Shown here: positions 33,900 to 42,684 of the stretch, one piece after another
Layout of the letters: every line of letters begins with the position of its first letter
Position numbering within the stretch: position 1 is the first letter of the stretch
Notes under the pieces: generated by a model
The model's database searches: none
What the model was told of the DNA's origin: nothing
What the model saw: only the letters and a program-made list of their open reading frames with translations
From: JBCCFW01 sp039029535
GTDB taxonomy: Bacteria; Acidobacteriota; JBCCFW01
Length of the DNA: 47,628 nucleotides
Direction of reading: 5' to 3'
Assembly: GCA_039029535.1 (NCBI GenBank)
Contig: JBCCFW010000040.1
Location: forward strand, 1 to 47,628
Program-made: the position numbers and the translations under genes

Positions 33900-34603
33900 G
33901 CGACGCGCCCTGGCTGCGACTGGTCGGGCTGTCCAAGCGTCACGGGCTCCGTCATGCATTGCGCAAGCTCGACCTCGATTGCGTCCGCGGTGAGTGCATC
34001 GGTGTCCTCGGTCGCAACGGCGCCGGCAAGACGACGCTGCTGCGCATCCTCGCCGGGTTGTCCCGACCGAGCGCCGGAAGCATCGAGCTCAGCGGTCGGG
34101 CGGTCTCGTCCCTCGGCGTGGGCTATCGAGCGCTCATCGGGCACGTCGGACATCAGACGCAGCTCCACGCCGCGCTGACCGCCCGCGAGAACCTCGACTT
34201 CGCGGCGCGGCTTCATGGCCTCGGCGATGCCAAGGACCGCGTGACAGGTGCGCTCGAGCGCTTCGGGCTCGGCCGACGCAGCGACGAGCCGGTCGGTCGG
34301 CTCAGCCGTGGGCTGCGTCAGCGGGTCGCCATCGCGCGCTCGCTCCTGCACGAGCCGCCCTTGCTTCTCCTCGACGAGCCCGACGCCGGTCTCGATGCAC
34401 CGTCGCTCCAGCTCCTCCACGACGCCCTGCGCGAGCGGGTGGAGCAGGGGGGCACCGTGCTGCTGGTCAGCCACGGTCTTGCCTGGGCCCGCGAGGTCAC
34501 CGACCGGGTGCTGCTCCTGCGGGCCGGACGACTCGCCGTCGACCGTCCGAGCCGGGAGCTGGCCGATGGCGAGCTCGAGAGCTTGCTCGGGGAGACGTCG
34601 TGA
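33896..34603 (+). CDS. ccmA: Heme exporter ATP-binding subunit CcmA
   Basis: 235 residues from TTG 33896, which overlaps the ccmI stop. ABC ATPase that works with CcmB and CcmC to release holo-CcmE. Walker A GRNGAGKTTLL (residues 39-49), the signature LSRGLRQRVAIARSL near 136, Walker B LLLLDEPDAGLD near 155 and the switch histidine in LLVSHGL are all intact. The size is normal for CcmA. The stop overlaps the ccmB start (GTGA). Confidence 0.95.
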   Translation: MSDAPWLRLVGLSKRHGLRHALRKLDLDCVRGECIGVLGRNGAGKTTLLRILAGLSRPSAGSIELSGRAVSSLGVGYRALIGHVGHQTQLHAALTARENLDFAARLHGLGDAKDRVTGALERFGLGRRSDEPVGRLSRGLRQRVAIARSLLHEPPLLLLDEPDAGLDAPSLQLLHDALRERVEQGGTVLLVSHGLAWAREVTDRVLLLRAGRLAVDRPSRELADGELESLLGETS

Positions 34604-35319
34604 GCGGGGAGAGGCGACGTCCGCCCGCCTGGCGGCAGGTCCTGGCCCTGGTCAGGAAGGACGCGCTGCTCGAGCTGCGCAGCAAGGACCTGCTCGCGTC
34701 GGCGTTGACCCTCGGGCTGACCTGCCTGGGGCTCATCGCCTTCTGCGTCGACTTCCTCATCCTGCGCTTCGACCAGGTGGGGCCGGCCGTGCTCTGGATC
34801 GCCGTGCTGTTCACGGCCATCACCGCCCTGTCGCGGACCTTCGCGCTGGAGAGGGAGGACGGCTGTCTCGAGGCCCTGCTGCTCGCGCCCATGGGGCGCA
34901 CGGTCCTCTTCATCGGCAAGCTCGTCTTCAACACCCTCGCGCTCAATCTCCTGGGGGCGTTGGTGCTGGGGGGCGGCGTCCTCTTCCTCAATCAGGGGCC
35001 CGGCCGCGTCGTCTTCGACGGCGAGCGGCTCGGCTGGCTGGCCCTCGTGCTCGTGGTGCACGTGACGGGGCTGGCCGTGCTCGGCACCCTACTGGGCCTG
35101 ATGACCCTGCGGAGCCGTCGGGGCGAGCTGCTCCTGCCCCTGCTGCAGGGCGTGCTGTCGCTGCCCATCCTGATCCTGGCCGTGATCGAGACGCGGTTTC
35201 TCTTCGCCAGCGTCTGGTCGGCCGAGCGGCTCGGTGAGCTGCTCAAGCTGTCGCTGGCCTTCGATGTACTCTTCCTGACGGCTGCGGTCCTGCTGTTTCC
35301 AGCCGTGGCGGAGGAGTGA
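34600..35319 (+). CDS. ccmB: Heme exporter membrane subunit CcmB
   Basis: 239 residues from GTG 34600, overlapping the ccmA stop by 4 bp. Six membrane segments are visible. The family landmarks are the N-terminal VLALVRKDALLELRSKDLL with its Arg/Lys-Glu pattern, FTAITALSRTFALEREDGCL and the following EALLLAPMGRTVLFIGK coupling region. ISLP-like LSLPILILAV appears in the last third. Forms the membrane channel part of the CcmAB transporter. It ends 12 bp before the ATG of ccmC. Confidence 0.94.
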   Translation: MSGERRRPPAWRQVLALVRKDALLELRSKDLLASALTLGLTCLGLIAFCVDFLILRFDQVGPAVLWIAVLFTAITALSRTFALEREDGCLEALLLAPMGRTVLFIGKLVFNTLALNLLGALVLGGGVLFLNQGPGRVVFDGERLGWLALVLVVHVTGLAVLGTLLGLMTLRSRRGELLLPLLQGVLSLPILILAVIETRFLFASVWSAERLGELLKLSLAFDVLFLTAAVLLFPAVAEE

Positions 35320-35331
35320 GGGGTGAGCACG

Positions 35332-36039
35332 ATGTCGCAGGGCAAGAGCCCGATGAAAGACCTTCTCGCCGCCGTTCCCTTCGTCGTCGGCATCGTCGCC
35401 AGCGCGTGGGGCACGCAGCTCGCCTTCCACGTGGCGCCCATCGAGCGGACGCTCAAGTTCAGCCAGAAGATCTTCTACTGGCACGCGCCCATCGGGATGG
35501 CCGCCATCATCGTCACGTTGATCGGCGCCGGTGCAGCCGTCACCTACTTGATCAACCGACGGCTCGGGGCCGATCGAGTCGCCGAGGCCTGCCTCGAGGT
35601 CGCCATGCTCGCGACCGCGGTCTCGCTCATCACCGGCTGCATCTGGGCCAAGCCCGCCTGGGGTGACTACTTCCCCCTGGGTGAGCCGCGGGTGACGGGG
35701 ATGTTCGTCCTCCTCCTCATCCTCGCGTGTTACTTCGCGGTCCGGAGCTCGGTGGAAGAGCCACTCCGGCGAGCTCGGATCTCGGGGGTGATGGCGATCA
35801 TCGGGGCGATCAACGGGCTGGTTGCCTACTTCGCCATCCACATCTGGAACACGACCCACCCGACCGTGTTCACGGCGAGGGAGGCCCGGCTGGAGGAGAC
35901 CATGCTCCGCGCCTTCCTCTGGTGTCTCGTCGGGACCGTCTGCCTGACCGTCGTGCTGATCCGCCAGCGTCTCCGCTACGCCCGCCTGCGCGACGACCTC
36001 GAGTCCTGCGAGCAACTGCTCATGGAGAGAGAAGCGTGA
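35332..36039 (+). CDS. ccmC: Heme-handling protein CcmC with a degenerate WWD motif
   Basis: 235 residues from ATG 35332, chosen because the GAGGGG lies at a proper distance; GTG 35323 is nine bases upstream. CcmC presents heme to CcmE. Six membrane segments are visible. Both heme-ligand histidine regions are present: FYWHAPIGMAAI after the first helix and IHIWNTTHPTVF before the last pair. The tryptophan-rich loop reads IWAKPAWGDYFPLGEPRVTG, where typical CcmC proteins have WGxWWxWDxRLT, so the second Trp pair and the Asp are replaced. The C-terminal tail RLRDDLESCEQLLMEREA is shared with the next gene. Overlaps the paralogue by 4 bp. Confidence 0.9.
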   Translation: MSQGKSPMKDLLAAVPFVVGIVASAWGTQLAFHVAPIERTLKFSQKIFYWHAPIGMAAIIVTLIGAGAAVTYLINRRLGADRVAEACLEVAMLATAVSLITGCIWAKPAWGDYFPLGEPRVTGMFVLLLILACYFAVRSSVEEPLRRARISGVMAIIGAINGLVAYFAIHIWNTTHPTVFTAREARLEETMLRAFLWCLVGTVCLTVVLIRQRLRYARLRDDLESCEQLLMEREA

Positions 36040-36626
36040 GCGTGACCGCGATGCTCCTCGGGCTGGAGACGCTGGGCTCGATCGTGTTCGGTCTCGCCCT
36101 CTTGGGAGTGGTGACCGGGCTCGTCCGTCCAGGGAACGGGTCCGGAGTCCTCCACGCCTTCTCGTTGCCTTGCCTCGAGGTGGCCTGGTTGGGCGCCATG
36201 GTCACCCTCGTGGCCGGTGGTGTCTGGTCGCATCGGGCTTGGGATGCCGTCTTCCCCGTGGGGGAGCCACGCATGACCGGCCTGGTCGTCTTATTCGTGG
36301 GGCTCACGGGTCACTGCTTGGCTCGCGGCCTGACGAGGACTCCGCTCCTGAGAGAGCGCTTGGCGGGGCTCGGGGCCTGGCTCGGCGTGCTGGGCGGTCC
36401 CTTGGGGTACGTCGCCGCCGACCTCTGGAGCACGACGTCTGGCTGCGGGGTCAGGCTGGTCCCCGCCAACGCTTGGTTCGAGACCACGAGCTTCGGGGTC
36501 TTCTTCTACCTTCCGTTGGGCTTCGTCTGCCTGATGTCGATCTTGGTTCTTCTCGCTCACCGCCAAGCTCGCCTCGGTGACCGCCTCGATGCCTGCGAGC
36601 AGCTCCTGTCGGAGAGAGAAGCATGA
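36036..36626 (+). CDS. CcmC paralogue lacking heme-ligand histidines
   Basis: 196 residues from GTG 36036, overlapping the ccmC stop. It is a shorter paralogue of the preceding gene: HRAWDAVFPVGEPRMTGLVV aligns with KPAWGDYFPLGEPRVTGMFV, and RLGDRLDACEQLLSEREA with RLRDDLESCEQLLMEREA. The region that should hold the first histidine reads HAFSLPCLEVAWLGAMVTL without the HxP signature, and the second reads ADLWSTTSGCGVRLVPANAW without the WNTxH motif. Six membrane segments are retained. It therefore probably cannot bind heme as CcmC does and may be a structural partner. The stop overlaps ccmD (ATGA). Confidence 0.8.
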   Translation: MSVTAMLLGLETLGSIVFGLALLGVVTGLVRPGNGSGVLHAFSLPCLEVAWLGAMVTLVAGGVWSHRAWDAVFPVGEPRMTGLVVLFVGLTGHCLARGLTRTPLLRERLAGLGAWLGVLGGPLGYVAADLWSTTSGCGVRLVPANAWFETTSFGVFFYLPLGFVCLMSILVLLAHRQARLGDRLDACEQLLSEREA

Positions 36627-36820
36627 GCACCTCCGTGTTGGCCTTGGCCCTGACCCGCGACGACTGGATCGGCTCCGACTACGCCCTGGCGGCCTATGTC
36701 GTCATCGCCGTCGCCTACTTCGGTTACCTGTGGTTGCTGCGGCAGCGTCAGGCGCGGCTCGAGGGCCGGTTGACCGAGGTGCTCCGGCGCCTCGACGACG
36801 ACGTCGACGGCGCGAGCTGA
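36623..36820 (+). CDS. ccmD: CcmD-like small membrane protein
   Basis: 65 residues from ATG 36623, overlapping the preceding stop. One membrane helix (ALAAYVVIAVAYFGYLWLL) is followed by RQRQARLEGRLTEVLRRLDD. The Y-A-L-A-A-Y-x-x-x-x-x-Y-F-x-Y-L layout and position at the end of ccmABC fit CcmD, which stabilises the CcmC-CcmE complex. Last gene of the operon. Confidence 0.8.
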   Translation: MSTSVLALALTRDDWIGSDYALAAYVVIAVAYFGYLWLLRQRQARLEGRLTEVLRRLDDDVDGAS

Positions 36821-36962
36821 GCTGCCGACGACTCCGTCTCGACACGGTCGTTCGGCCTCGTTTCGGCTCGTCAAAGGAGGCCGGTCCGAGTTCCGTCATC
36901 GCGGCGAATCGGGACCGCGCGAAGAGGGGGGGCGGAATGGCTCGAAACGGGCTTGGAAAGTG

Positions 36963-36991
36963 TTGGACCGCCGATCTGCTTCTGATATGAT
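36963..36991 (+). promoter_or_regulatory. Sigma70-type promoter for the first OmpA gene
   Basis: TTGGAC (36963-36968), a 17-bp spacer, and TATGAT (36986-36991). This is the best consensus match I noticed in the window. It would start transcription near 36998 and give a leader of about 230 nt before the ATG at 37228. The rest of 36821-37227 holds no gene. Confidence 0.7.
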
Positions 36992-37227
36992 GGTCCACCT
37001 CCGACCTGGGTGGTCAGCCGTAAATCACTGTAATCAAGGCGTTTACGTCGAGTCAGGAAGGCCTCGTGAAAACGGGGTTTCAACACCTGAAACGTGCCGA
37101 CGAACGCTGCGATTCGGGCGTGTTGACCGAGCAGGCTGGAGCGCGTGCGAGTAACGGGGTCGGTGCCGTTCGACTGGCATCGGAAGCCCAGCCACAAACG
37201 AAATCGGCAGCACAGCTCGAGGGTGTG

Positions 37228-38925
37228 ATGAATCGAATCGCCTGCAGCCTGGTCCTGGCCTCCGGCCTCCTCGTCGCCGCGACCGCGGACGCCAAGCCTC
37301 GCAAGTACAGCTGGGAGCTGTCCCCCTACGTCGCAGCGCGGGACTACGACAGCAGCCTCGGGCTCGGCACCCATGGCCCCCGTGGTGTTCGCCTCGGCTA
37401 CAACTTCACCGACAACTGGGGCGTCGAGGTCGGCGGCTCCTACGATGGCCACGTCCGCAGCTCGGTGGGTGGTGAGGCCGATGTCGAGCAGCTCGACATC
37501 AACCTCCTGCGCAACTTCAACACGGGACAGGGTTCCCACGAGACCCACGGTCGTTGGTTCTCCTGGGACCGCTGGGTGCCTTACCTGACCGCCGGCATCT
37601 CGCACTTCTCCGCCGACACCGACCTTCCCGGCACCACCCGTGACGGTCGCGCTGCCAACTTCGGCGGCGGCGTCCGCCTCATGGTCTCCGACATCGCCGG
37701 CATCCGCCTCGACCTGCGCACCACGCGCTCCCTCGACGACGACGACTTCGGCGGCTCCTTCGGCAACACCGAAGCCTCCGTCGGCGCCAGCTTCATCCTC
37801 GGCGGCGCCACCCCGCGTGACTCCGACTCCGACGGCGTCATCGACCGCTACGACAAGTGCCCCGGCACGCCGCTCGGCTGCTGGGTCGACGAAGACGGCT
37901 GCCAGCGCGACGCCGACGGCGACACCGTCTGTGACGGCCTCGACCGCTGCCCCAACACCCTGAAGGCCTGCCCGGTCGATTCGCACGGCTGCCCGCTCGA
38001 CGAAGACCGTGACGGTGTCTGCGATGGTCTCGACGACTGTCCCGGCACGCCCGCCGGCTCCTGGGTCGACGAGCGCGGCTGCCCGCGCGACCCGGACGGT
38101 GACGGTGTCCACGACGGCATCGACCGCTGCCCGCGCACCCCGCCCGAGTGCGAGGTCGACCGCCGCGGTTGCCCGCTCGATGAAGACGGTGACGGCGTCT
38201 GTGACGGCATCGACCGCTGCCCGGGCACGCCCGCCGGCACCCGCGTCGACGACCACGGTTGTGCCATCGAGGTCGTGAAGCTCGTCCTCGCCAACGTCTA
38301 CTTCGAGTTCAACAAGGCCGACATCCAGCCGTTCTACGCTGCCGTCCTCGACGAGGTCGCCGAGAGCCTCCTCGCCAACGAGTGGCGCCGCGTCCAGATC
38401 GAGCTCCGCGGCCACACCGACGCCATCGACGACGTCGACTACAACTACCGTCTCGGCTCCGAGCGCGCGGCCAACGTGAAGGACTACCTCGTCCGTCGCG
38501 GCGTGTCGCCCAACCGTCTCGAGACCAAGAGCTACTCCGAGCTGTCGCCCGCTTCAAGCAACGACAGCGACCGTGGCCGCGCCCTCAACCGCCGTGTCGA
38601 GATGGTGCCGACCACCGGAGTCGACGCTGACCGCGTCCGCCAAGTGCGGGTCCTCGCTCGCGACATCCTCTTCCGGGACGGCACTGCCGACCTGAACGCG
38701 GATGGCCAGCAGTACCTGCAGGAAATCGCCGGTGCCTTCACCGGTGACCAGTTCGACGACCTTCAGTTCGTGGTCACTGGCCACGGCAGCCCCGGCCTCG
38801 CCTCGCAGCGCGCGAACGCGGTGGCCGACTACCTGGGCTCCTTCGGCATCTCGCGTGGTCGCATGGTCGTGACCTCCGGTAGCCGACGTGGTGCGCGGGT
38901 CGACGTTCAGCCCCAGAGCCGATGA
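37228..38925 (+). CDS. OmpA-family outer membrane protein with TSP3 repeats and two OmpA-like domains
   Basis: 565 residues from ATG 37228; the frame is open from 37066 but has no signal there. A signal peptide (LVLASGLLVAATADA) precedes a beta-barrel of about 170 residues (YVAARDYDSSLGLG, GVRLGYNFTDNWGVEVGGSY). About five thrombospondin type 3 calcium repeats follow (DGDGVCDGIDRCPGTP...VDDHGC type). Then an OmpA peptidoglycan-binding domain: FEFNKADIQP, ELRGHTDAIDDVDYN, GSERAANVKDYLVRRGV, RGRALNRRVEM. A second, degenerate OmpA-like domain ends the protein (DILFRDGTADLNADG, FVVTGHGSPGLASQRANAV). It likely links the outer membrane to the cell wall. A 65-bp gap separates it from the second gene. 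Confidence 0.9.
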   Translation: MNRIACSLVLASGLLVAATADAKPRKYSWELSPYVAARDYDSSLGLGTHGPRGVRLGYNFTDNWGVEVGGSYDGHVRSSVGGEADVEQLDINLLRNFNTGQGSHETHGRWFSWDRWVPYLTAGISHFSADTDLPGTTRDGRAANFGGGVRLMVSDIAGIRLDLRTTRSLDDDDFGGSFGNTEASVGASFILGGATPRDSDSDGVIDRYDKCPGTPLGCWVDEDGCQRDADGDTVCDGLDRCPNTLKACPVDSHGCPLDEDRDGVCDGLDDCPGTPAGSWVDERGCPRDPDGDGVHDGIDRCPRTPPECEVDRRGCPLDEDGDGVCDGIDRCPGTPAGTRVDDHGCAIEVVKLVLANVYFEFNKADIQPFYAAVLDEVAESLLANEWRRVQIELRGHTDAIDDVDYNYRLGSERAANVKDYLVRRGVSPNRLETKSYSELSPASSNDSDRGRALNRRVEMVPTTGVDADRVRQVRVLARDILFRDGTADLNADGQQYLQEIAGAFTGDQFDDLQFVVTGHGSPGLASQRANAVADYLGSFGISRGRMVVTSGSRRGARVDVQPQSR

Positions 38926-38990
38926 CGGCTCGACGAGCCAAGCCAGAGTCCGGTCTGGTCTCAGCCGCCGGAACAGCAGGAGCAGACACG

Positions 38991-40805
38991 ATGAAGCGAC
39001 TGATGCGAGGAGCTCTCCTAGCGGTCACGCTCGGCGTTGCCGCCACGGCCATGGCCGGTGAGAACGACTTCGTCGGCTACGAGTACTCGAAGCAGCAGCG
39101 GCGTGATTACGACCGCGGCTTCTTCTTCGGCGCCGAGGCCTGGTTCGTCAACGCTCGCAACCTGCACTACGAGCCGGCCATCGCCGGCGCGGGCGTGCCG
39201 GCGGCGACCGGTGGCGTGCTCATCGACGTGGACTACGACCACGAGGCGAGCCCGCGTGCCTTCCTGGGCTACGCGGCGAACCGCCGAATCGGTCGGTTCA
39301 CCCTGAGCTACTGGGACTTCGGTGACGACGCGACGCGTTCCGAGGTTCAGACCGGTCCGGTCTTCTACGCCACGGGCACCCATCCGGTGCGCGGCGTGGT
39401 CGGTCGCGACTCGCTCATCGCGAGCACTGACATCGACGTCGAGCTCGCCGAGTTCGAGTGGCGCAAGGACTTCGGCCAGGGCCACAAGTTCACCGGCTTC
39501 TGGACGGTCGCCCTGACCTCCTGGGAGATCGAGTACGCCACGCAGGCGCTGTTCTACAACGCCGCGTCGCCGTCCGACGCCGTTCGCGTCGCCGACTTCA
39601 GCAGCACCCGCGGCACCGGCATCAAGGTCGGCGTCGGTGGTCGCTACCAGTTCAACGATCGCTTCGCGATGGGTGGTCGCGTGGCCGTGGGCTTCTCCTC
39701 GACCGAGCAGGATTACTCCTACATCGACGAGAACACCGCCTCCGGCACGGCCGTCGCCTTCCTCGAGCGTCGTGACACCGAGCTGAGCACCCTCCAGTTC
39801 GAGGGTGACGTCTACTTCAACCTCCGCGTCGCGGCTGGCTTCGACATCAACTGGGGCTACCGCTACCTCAACTTCGAGGACGCGCTGGCCGAGGACCGCT
39901 TCGTCGACAGCGGCGGTCGCTTCAACTCGGTCGAGCAGAGCCACGGCATCGCCTTCGAGGGTCCGTACGTCCAGCTCGGCGTCACCACCGGCGTGTCGAA
40001 GATCGACAGCGACGGTGACGGCGTCCTCGACGTCTACGACGACTGCCCCGACACCCCGGCTGGCGCCTGGGTCGACGAGTCCGGTTGTCCGCGTGACCTC
40101 GACGAAGATGGCGTCTACGACGGCATCGACCGCTGCCCGGGCACCCAGTTCGGCACCCGCGTCGACGAGTGGGGCTGCGGCGTCGACTCCGACGGCGACG
40201 GCGTCCCCGACGGTCTCGACCTCTGCCCGAACACTCCTGACTGTGCTCACGTCGACAACCGCGGCTGCCCGCGGGACTCCGACGGTGACGGCGTCGGCAA
40301 CGGTTGCGACCGCTGCCCCGACACCCACCCGGATGCCGAGGTCGACGAGAACGGCTGCGGCGAGCCCGTGGTGGTCGACGGTGATGACGATGGCGACGGC
40401 GTGCCCAACTCGCGCGACCGCTGCCCGAACACTCCGCGTGGCGTCCAGGTGGACCACCGCGGCTGTGAGCGCGTCTTCTCGATGACCCTGCACTTCGCCA
40501 CCGACAGTGCCGTCATCGCCAACCGTGACCGTGCCGAGCTCGACCGCGTCGCCAGCTTCCTCGCTGCCGACGGTGGCCGCTTCGAGATTCAGGGTCACAC
40601 CGACAGCTCCGGTGCTTACGAGCACAACCAGCAGCTCTCCGACCGTCGTGCTCGCTCCGTCATGGAGTACCTCGTCGGCCGCGGCGTGCCGGGTCACTCG
40701 CTCGTGTCCGTCGGCTACTCGGAGAACGTTCCGGTCGCCAGCAACGACACCGTCGAGGGTCGGGCGCTCAACCGTCGCGTGGACGTCGTCCGCCGCCGTC
40801 GGTAA
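38991..40805 (+). CDS. OmpA-family outer membrane protein with TSP3 repeats
   Basis: 604 residues from ATG 38991. Signal peptide (LMRGALLAVTLGVAATAMAG), then an outer-membrane beta-barrel of about 320 residues (FFFGAEAWFVNARNLHYEPA, HKFTGFWTVALTSWEIEYAT, VGVGGRYQFNDRFAMGGRVA). Five calcium-binding TSP3 repeats follow (DSDGDGVLDVYDDCPDTPAG and so on), then one complete OmpA domain: LHFATDSAVIANRDRAELD, EIQGHTDSSGAYEHNQQLS, DRRARSVMEYLVGRGV, RALNRRVDVV. It has the peptidoglycan-binding Asp and Arg. The organisation matches the preceding gene, but the barrel is larger and the second OmpA domain is missing. A strong terminator follows. Confidence 0.92.
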   Translation: MKRLMRGALLAVTLGVAATAMAGENDFVGYEYSKQQRRDYDRGFFFGAEAWFVNARNLHYEPAIAGAGVPAATGGVLIDVDYDHEASPRAFLGYAANRRIGRFTLSYWDFGDDATRSEVQTGPVFYATGTHPVRGVVGRDSLIASTDIDVELAEFEWRKDFGQGHKFTGFWTVALTSWEIEYATQALFYNAASPSDAVRVADFSSTRGTGIKVGVGGRYQFNDRFAMGGRVAVGFSSTEQDYSYIDENTASGTAVAFLERRDTELSTLQFEGDVYFNLRVAAGFDINWGYRYLNFEDALAEDRFVDSGGRFNSVEQSHGIAFEGPYVQLGVTTGVSKIDSDGDGVLDVYDDCPDTPAGAWVDESGCPRDLDEDGVYDGIDRCPGTQFGTRVDEWGCGVDSDGDGVPDGLDLCPNTPDCAHVDNRGCPRDSDGDGVGNGCDRCPDTHPDAEVDENGCGEPVVVDGDDDGDGVPNSRDRCPNTPRGVQVDHRGCERVFSMTLHFATDSAVIANRDRAELDRVASFLAADGGRFEIQGHTDSSGAYEHNQQLSDRRARSVMEYLVGRGVPGHSLVSVGYSENVPVASNDTVEGRALNRRVDVVRRRR

Positions 40806-40827
40806 GGCCTAGCCTCTAGGCCACTAC

Positions 40828-40867
40828 GAAAGCTCGTCGAGCTTGCTCGACGGGCTTTCTTCGTTTT
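40828..40867 (+). terminator. Rho-independent terminator after the OmpA genes
   Basis: GAAAGCTCGTCGAG and CTCGACGGGCTTTC form a 14-bp stem with one G-U-type mismatch, loop CTTG, followed by TTCGTTTT. It starts 23 bp after the second OmpA stop. Confidence 0.85.
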
Positions 40868-41291
40868 GGCGGCGGGTCTTCTCCGCCCTGGCGGTGTCGC
40901 TGCGTCGCTCGTGGGCTCCAGCCCACGTCGCTCCTGGCTCCTACCCAGGACGAAGAACTCCTCGCCGCGGAGTTGCACGAGAGCCTGCGGCTCGCTCGCT
41001 CGGCTCATGGCCGAATCTGGCGTGGCCGAGGCCGGTCCTGCTTGAACCAGTGAATGACGGCCCCGCTCCCCGCTGTGTGGGATGACGGGGGCGGCGGCTC
41101 GGACGCTTCGATCTCGTGGCCGTACATGACGAGACTGGGGCCGGTGCGGCCAGGGTCTTGGGCGATTCCACCTCGGTGGAGTCGATCGTTCATTTTCTCC
41201 TGCGACCAGTTTCGTCTTGCGGACGAACTGGGGGCGAGGGCGGGCCGGGTTGGCTCGTCGTCGTCGCGAGTCCGCTCGCTCAGGAGAATCG
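40868..41291. other. 424-bp intergenic region, no gene seen
   Basis: No convincing coding sequence on either strand. Several inverted repeats are visible: GTGGGCT/AGCCCAC at 40911-40926, TCCACC/GGTGGA at 41167-41180, and CCAGTT-CGTC paired with GACG-AACTGG at 41206-41230. The last is close upstream of the Spondin_N gene and may affect its leader. Confidence 0.35.
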
Positions 41292-42014
41292 ATGTCGTCC
41301 CGTGCTCCCGCCTTGCTGCTGCTCGTCGCCACCTGTGTCCTCGGGCTCGGCAACCTGGCCTGTGACTCCGACAACCCCACGCTCACCGTGCGAGGACTCC
41401 GCACCTTCACCGTCCGCATCGAGAACCTGACGAGCAGCCAGCCGTTCTCGCCCGGCTTCGTCGCCACTCACTCGACCCGCGATGCCGCCTGGGCCACCGG
41501 CACGAACGCAAGCGAAGGCCTGCGTCTCATCGCCGAAAACGGCGACCCCACCACCGCCGTCACCGAGCTCGACGCCAACCCCGCCGTCGGAGCCGTCGTC
41601 GACACCGCGGCTCCCGTTCACCGCATCGGCGGGCCCGGTGACAGCGTCATCGAGCTCACGATCACGGCCGCTCCCGACGACGAGTACCTCTCGCTTGCCG
41701 TCATGCTGATCTGCACGAACGATGGCTTCGTTGGAGTGAACTCGACGCCGCTGCCCACGGGCACCGACCCGAGCACCGTCATGCTCAACACCTACGACGC
41801 TGGCACCGAGGCCAACGACGAGCGCTTCGTGAACATCGTCGACCCCTGTGGGGCCATCGGGCCCGAAGCCGTCGCCGGTGATGGGAGCAACGGACGCACC
41901 GCCACTGCGGTCGCCATCGCACGACACGGAGGCGTCACCGGAGGCGGCGACCTCTCGCCGACCCACGACTGGACCGACCCCGTCGCCCGACTCACCATCA
42001 CCCCCGTGCCCTGA
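41292..42014 (+). CDS. Spondin_N domain lipoprotein
   Basis: 240 residues from ATG 41292, with AGGAG seven bases upstream. The signal sequence ALLLLVATCVLGLGNLAC ends in the lipobox NLAC, so the protein is predicted to be lipid-anchored at Cys24. The remainder matches the bacterial Spondin_N domain: FTVRIENLTSSQPFSPGFVA, VIELTITAAPDDEYLSLAVM, LICTNDGFVGVNSTPLP, and a C-terminal WTDPVARLTITPV strand. Spondin_N is an eight-strand sandwich found in extracellular adhesion proteins; in bacteria its role is unclear. It lies 49 bp upstream of the ECF sigma gene on the same strand. Confidence 0.88.
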   Translation: MSSRAPALLLLVATCVLGLGNLACDSDNPTLTVRGLRTFTVRIENLTSSQPFSPGFVATHSTRDAAWATGTNASEGLRLIAENGDPTTAVTELDANPAVGAVVDTAAPVHRIGGPGDSVIELTITAAPDDEYLSLAVMLICTNDGFVGVNSTPLPTGTDPSTVMLNTYDAGTEANDERFVNIVDPCGAIGPEAVAGDGSNGRTATAVAIARHGGVTGGGDLSPTHDWTDPVARLTITPVP

Positions 42015-42063
42015 GCGTCGCTGGTCGGTGTTGCCACGCCGACCTCCGTCGCATCCAAGCCAC

Positions 42064-42684
42064 GTGGACTCCCGTTCTTCCCTGGCCGTCACGCCACGCG
42101 CTCACCGATCGGTCGCCGAGCAGGCGCGGCCGATCGGTGCCCGCGAGCGCTGGGAGCGGTGGGCGCAGGCCATGGTCTTCGCCCAGGCCGGCGACGAGGA
42201 GATCTACGGACGCCTCCTCGAAGAGCTCGGGAGCTACCTCGAGGCGCTGTTTCGACGCCTTCGGATTCACCCCGAGCTGATCGAGGACGCGGTGCAAGAC
42301 ACCCTGCTCGCCGTGCATCGGGCCCGCGCGACCTACGACGCCGAACGACCCTTCGGTCCCTGGCTTCTCGCTCTCGCTCGTCACAAGGCGATCGACCTGG
42401 AGCGATGGCACGGGCGACGCTGGGCTCGGGAGCTCCAGCAGGTCGACACCGAGCTCGTGAGCTGGGTGGCGGGGGAGAGGGTGGAGACCAAGATGGACCT
42501 GGAGAGCGCGCTGGCTGCTCTCTCCGAGTCCGCCCGCGAGGCCTTGCTCATGACCAAGCTGTGGGGCCTCTCCACCGAGGAAGGAGCCGACGCCGTCGGC
42601 ATCGCTCCGAGCGCCTTCAAGTCACGCGTCCATCGAGCCGTGCTGCTCGCCCGACGACTCCTGCAAGGACGGAGGTCGCGATGA
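42064..42684 (+). CDS. ECF-family RNA polymerase sigma factor
   Basis: 206 residues from GTG 42064; the frame opens earlier, but those codons overlap the Spondin_N gene. Region 2 reads LIEDAVQDTLLAVHRARATY and FGPWLLALARHKAIDLERWH. Region 4 reads LAALSESAREALLMTKLWGL then STEEGADAVGIAPSAFKSRV. There is no extended C terminus. It overlaps the NrsF-like gene by 4 bp (ATGA), the usual sigma/anti-sigma arrangement. The ECF sigma probably controls its own operon and possibly the Spondin_N gene. An ATG at 42172 would remove the first 36 residues, which look less conserved. Confidence 0.92.
   Translation: MDSRSSLAVTPRAHRSVAEQARPIGARERWERWAQAMVFAQAGDEEIYGRLLEELGSYLEALFRRLRIHPELIEDAVQDTLLAVHRARATYDAERPFGPWLLALARHKAIDLERWHGRRWARELQQVDTELVSWVAGERVETKMDLESALAALSESAREALLMTKLWGLSTEEGADAVGIAPSAFKSRVHRAVLLARRLLQGRRSR

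Noticed and set aside
36963..37227. The 230-nt leader of the first OmpA gene as a riboswitch.
   Set aside because: I found no recognisable aptamer motif or anti-terminator pair; only the promoter is supported.
40715..41467. A 250-residue minus-strand frame across the intergenic region after the OmpA genes.
   Set aside because: It would cross the strong terminator and the start of the Spondin_N gene; its composition is basic and repetitive and shows no domain.
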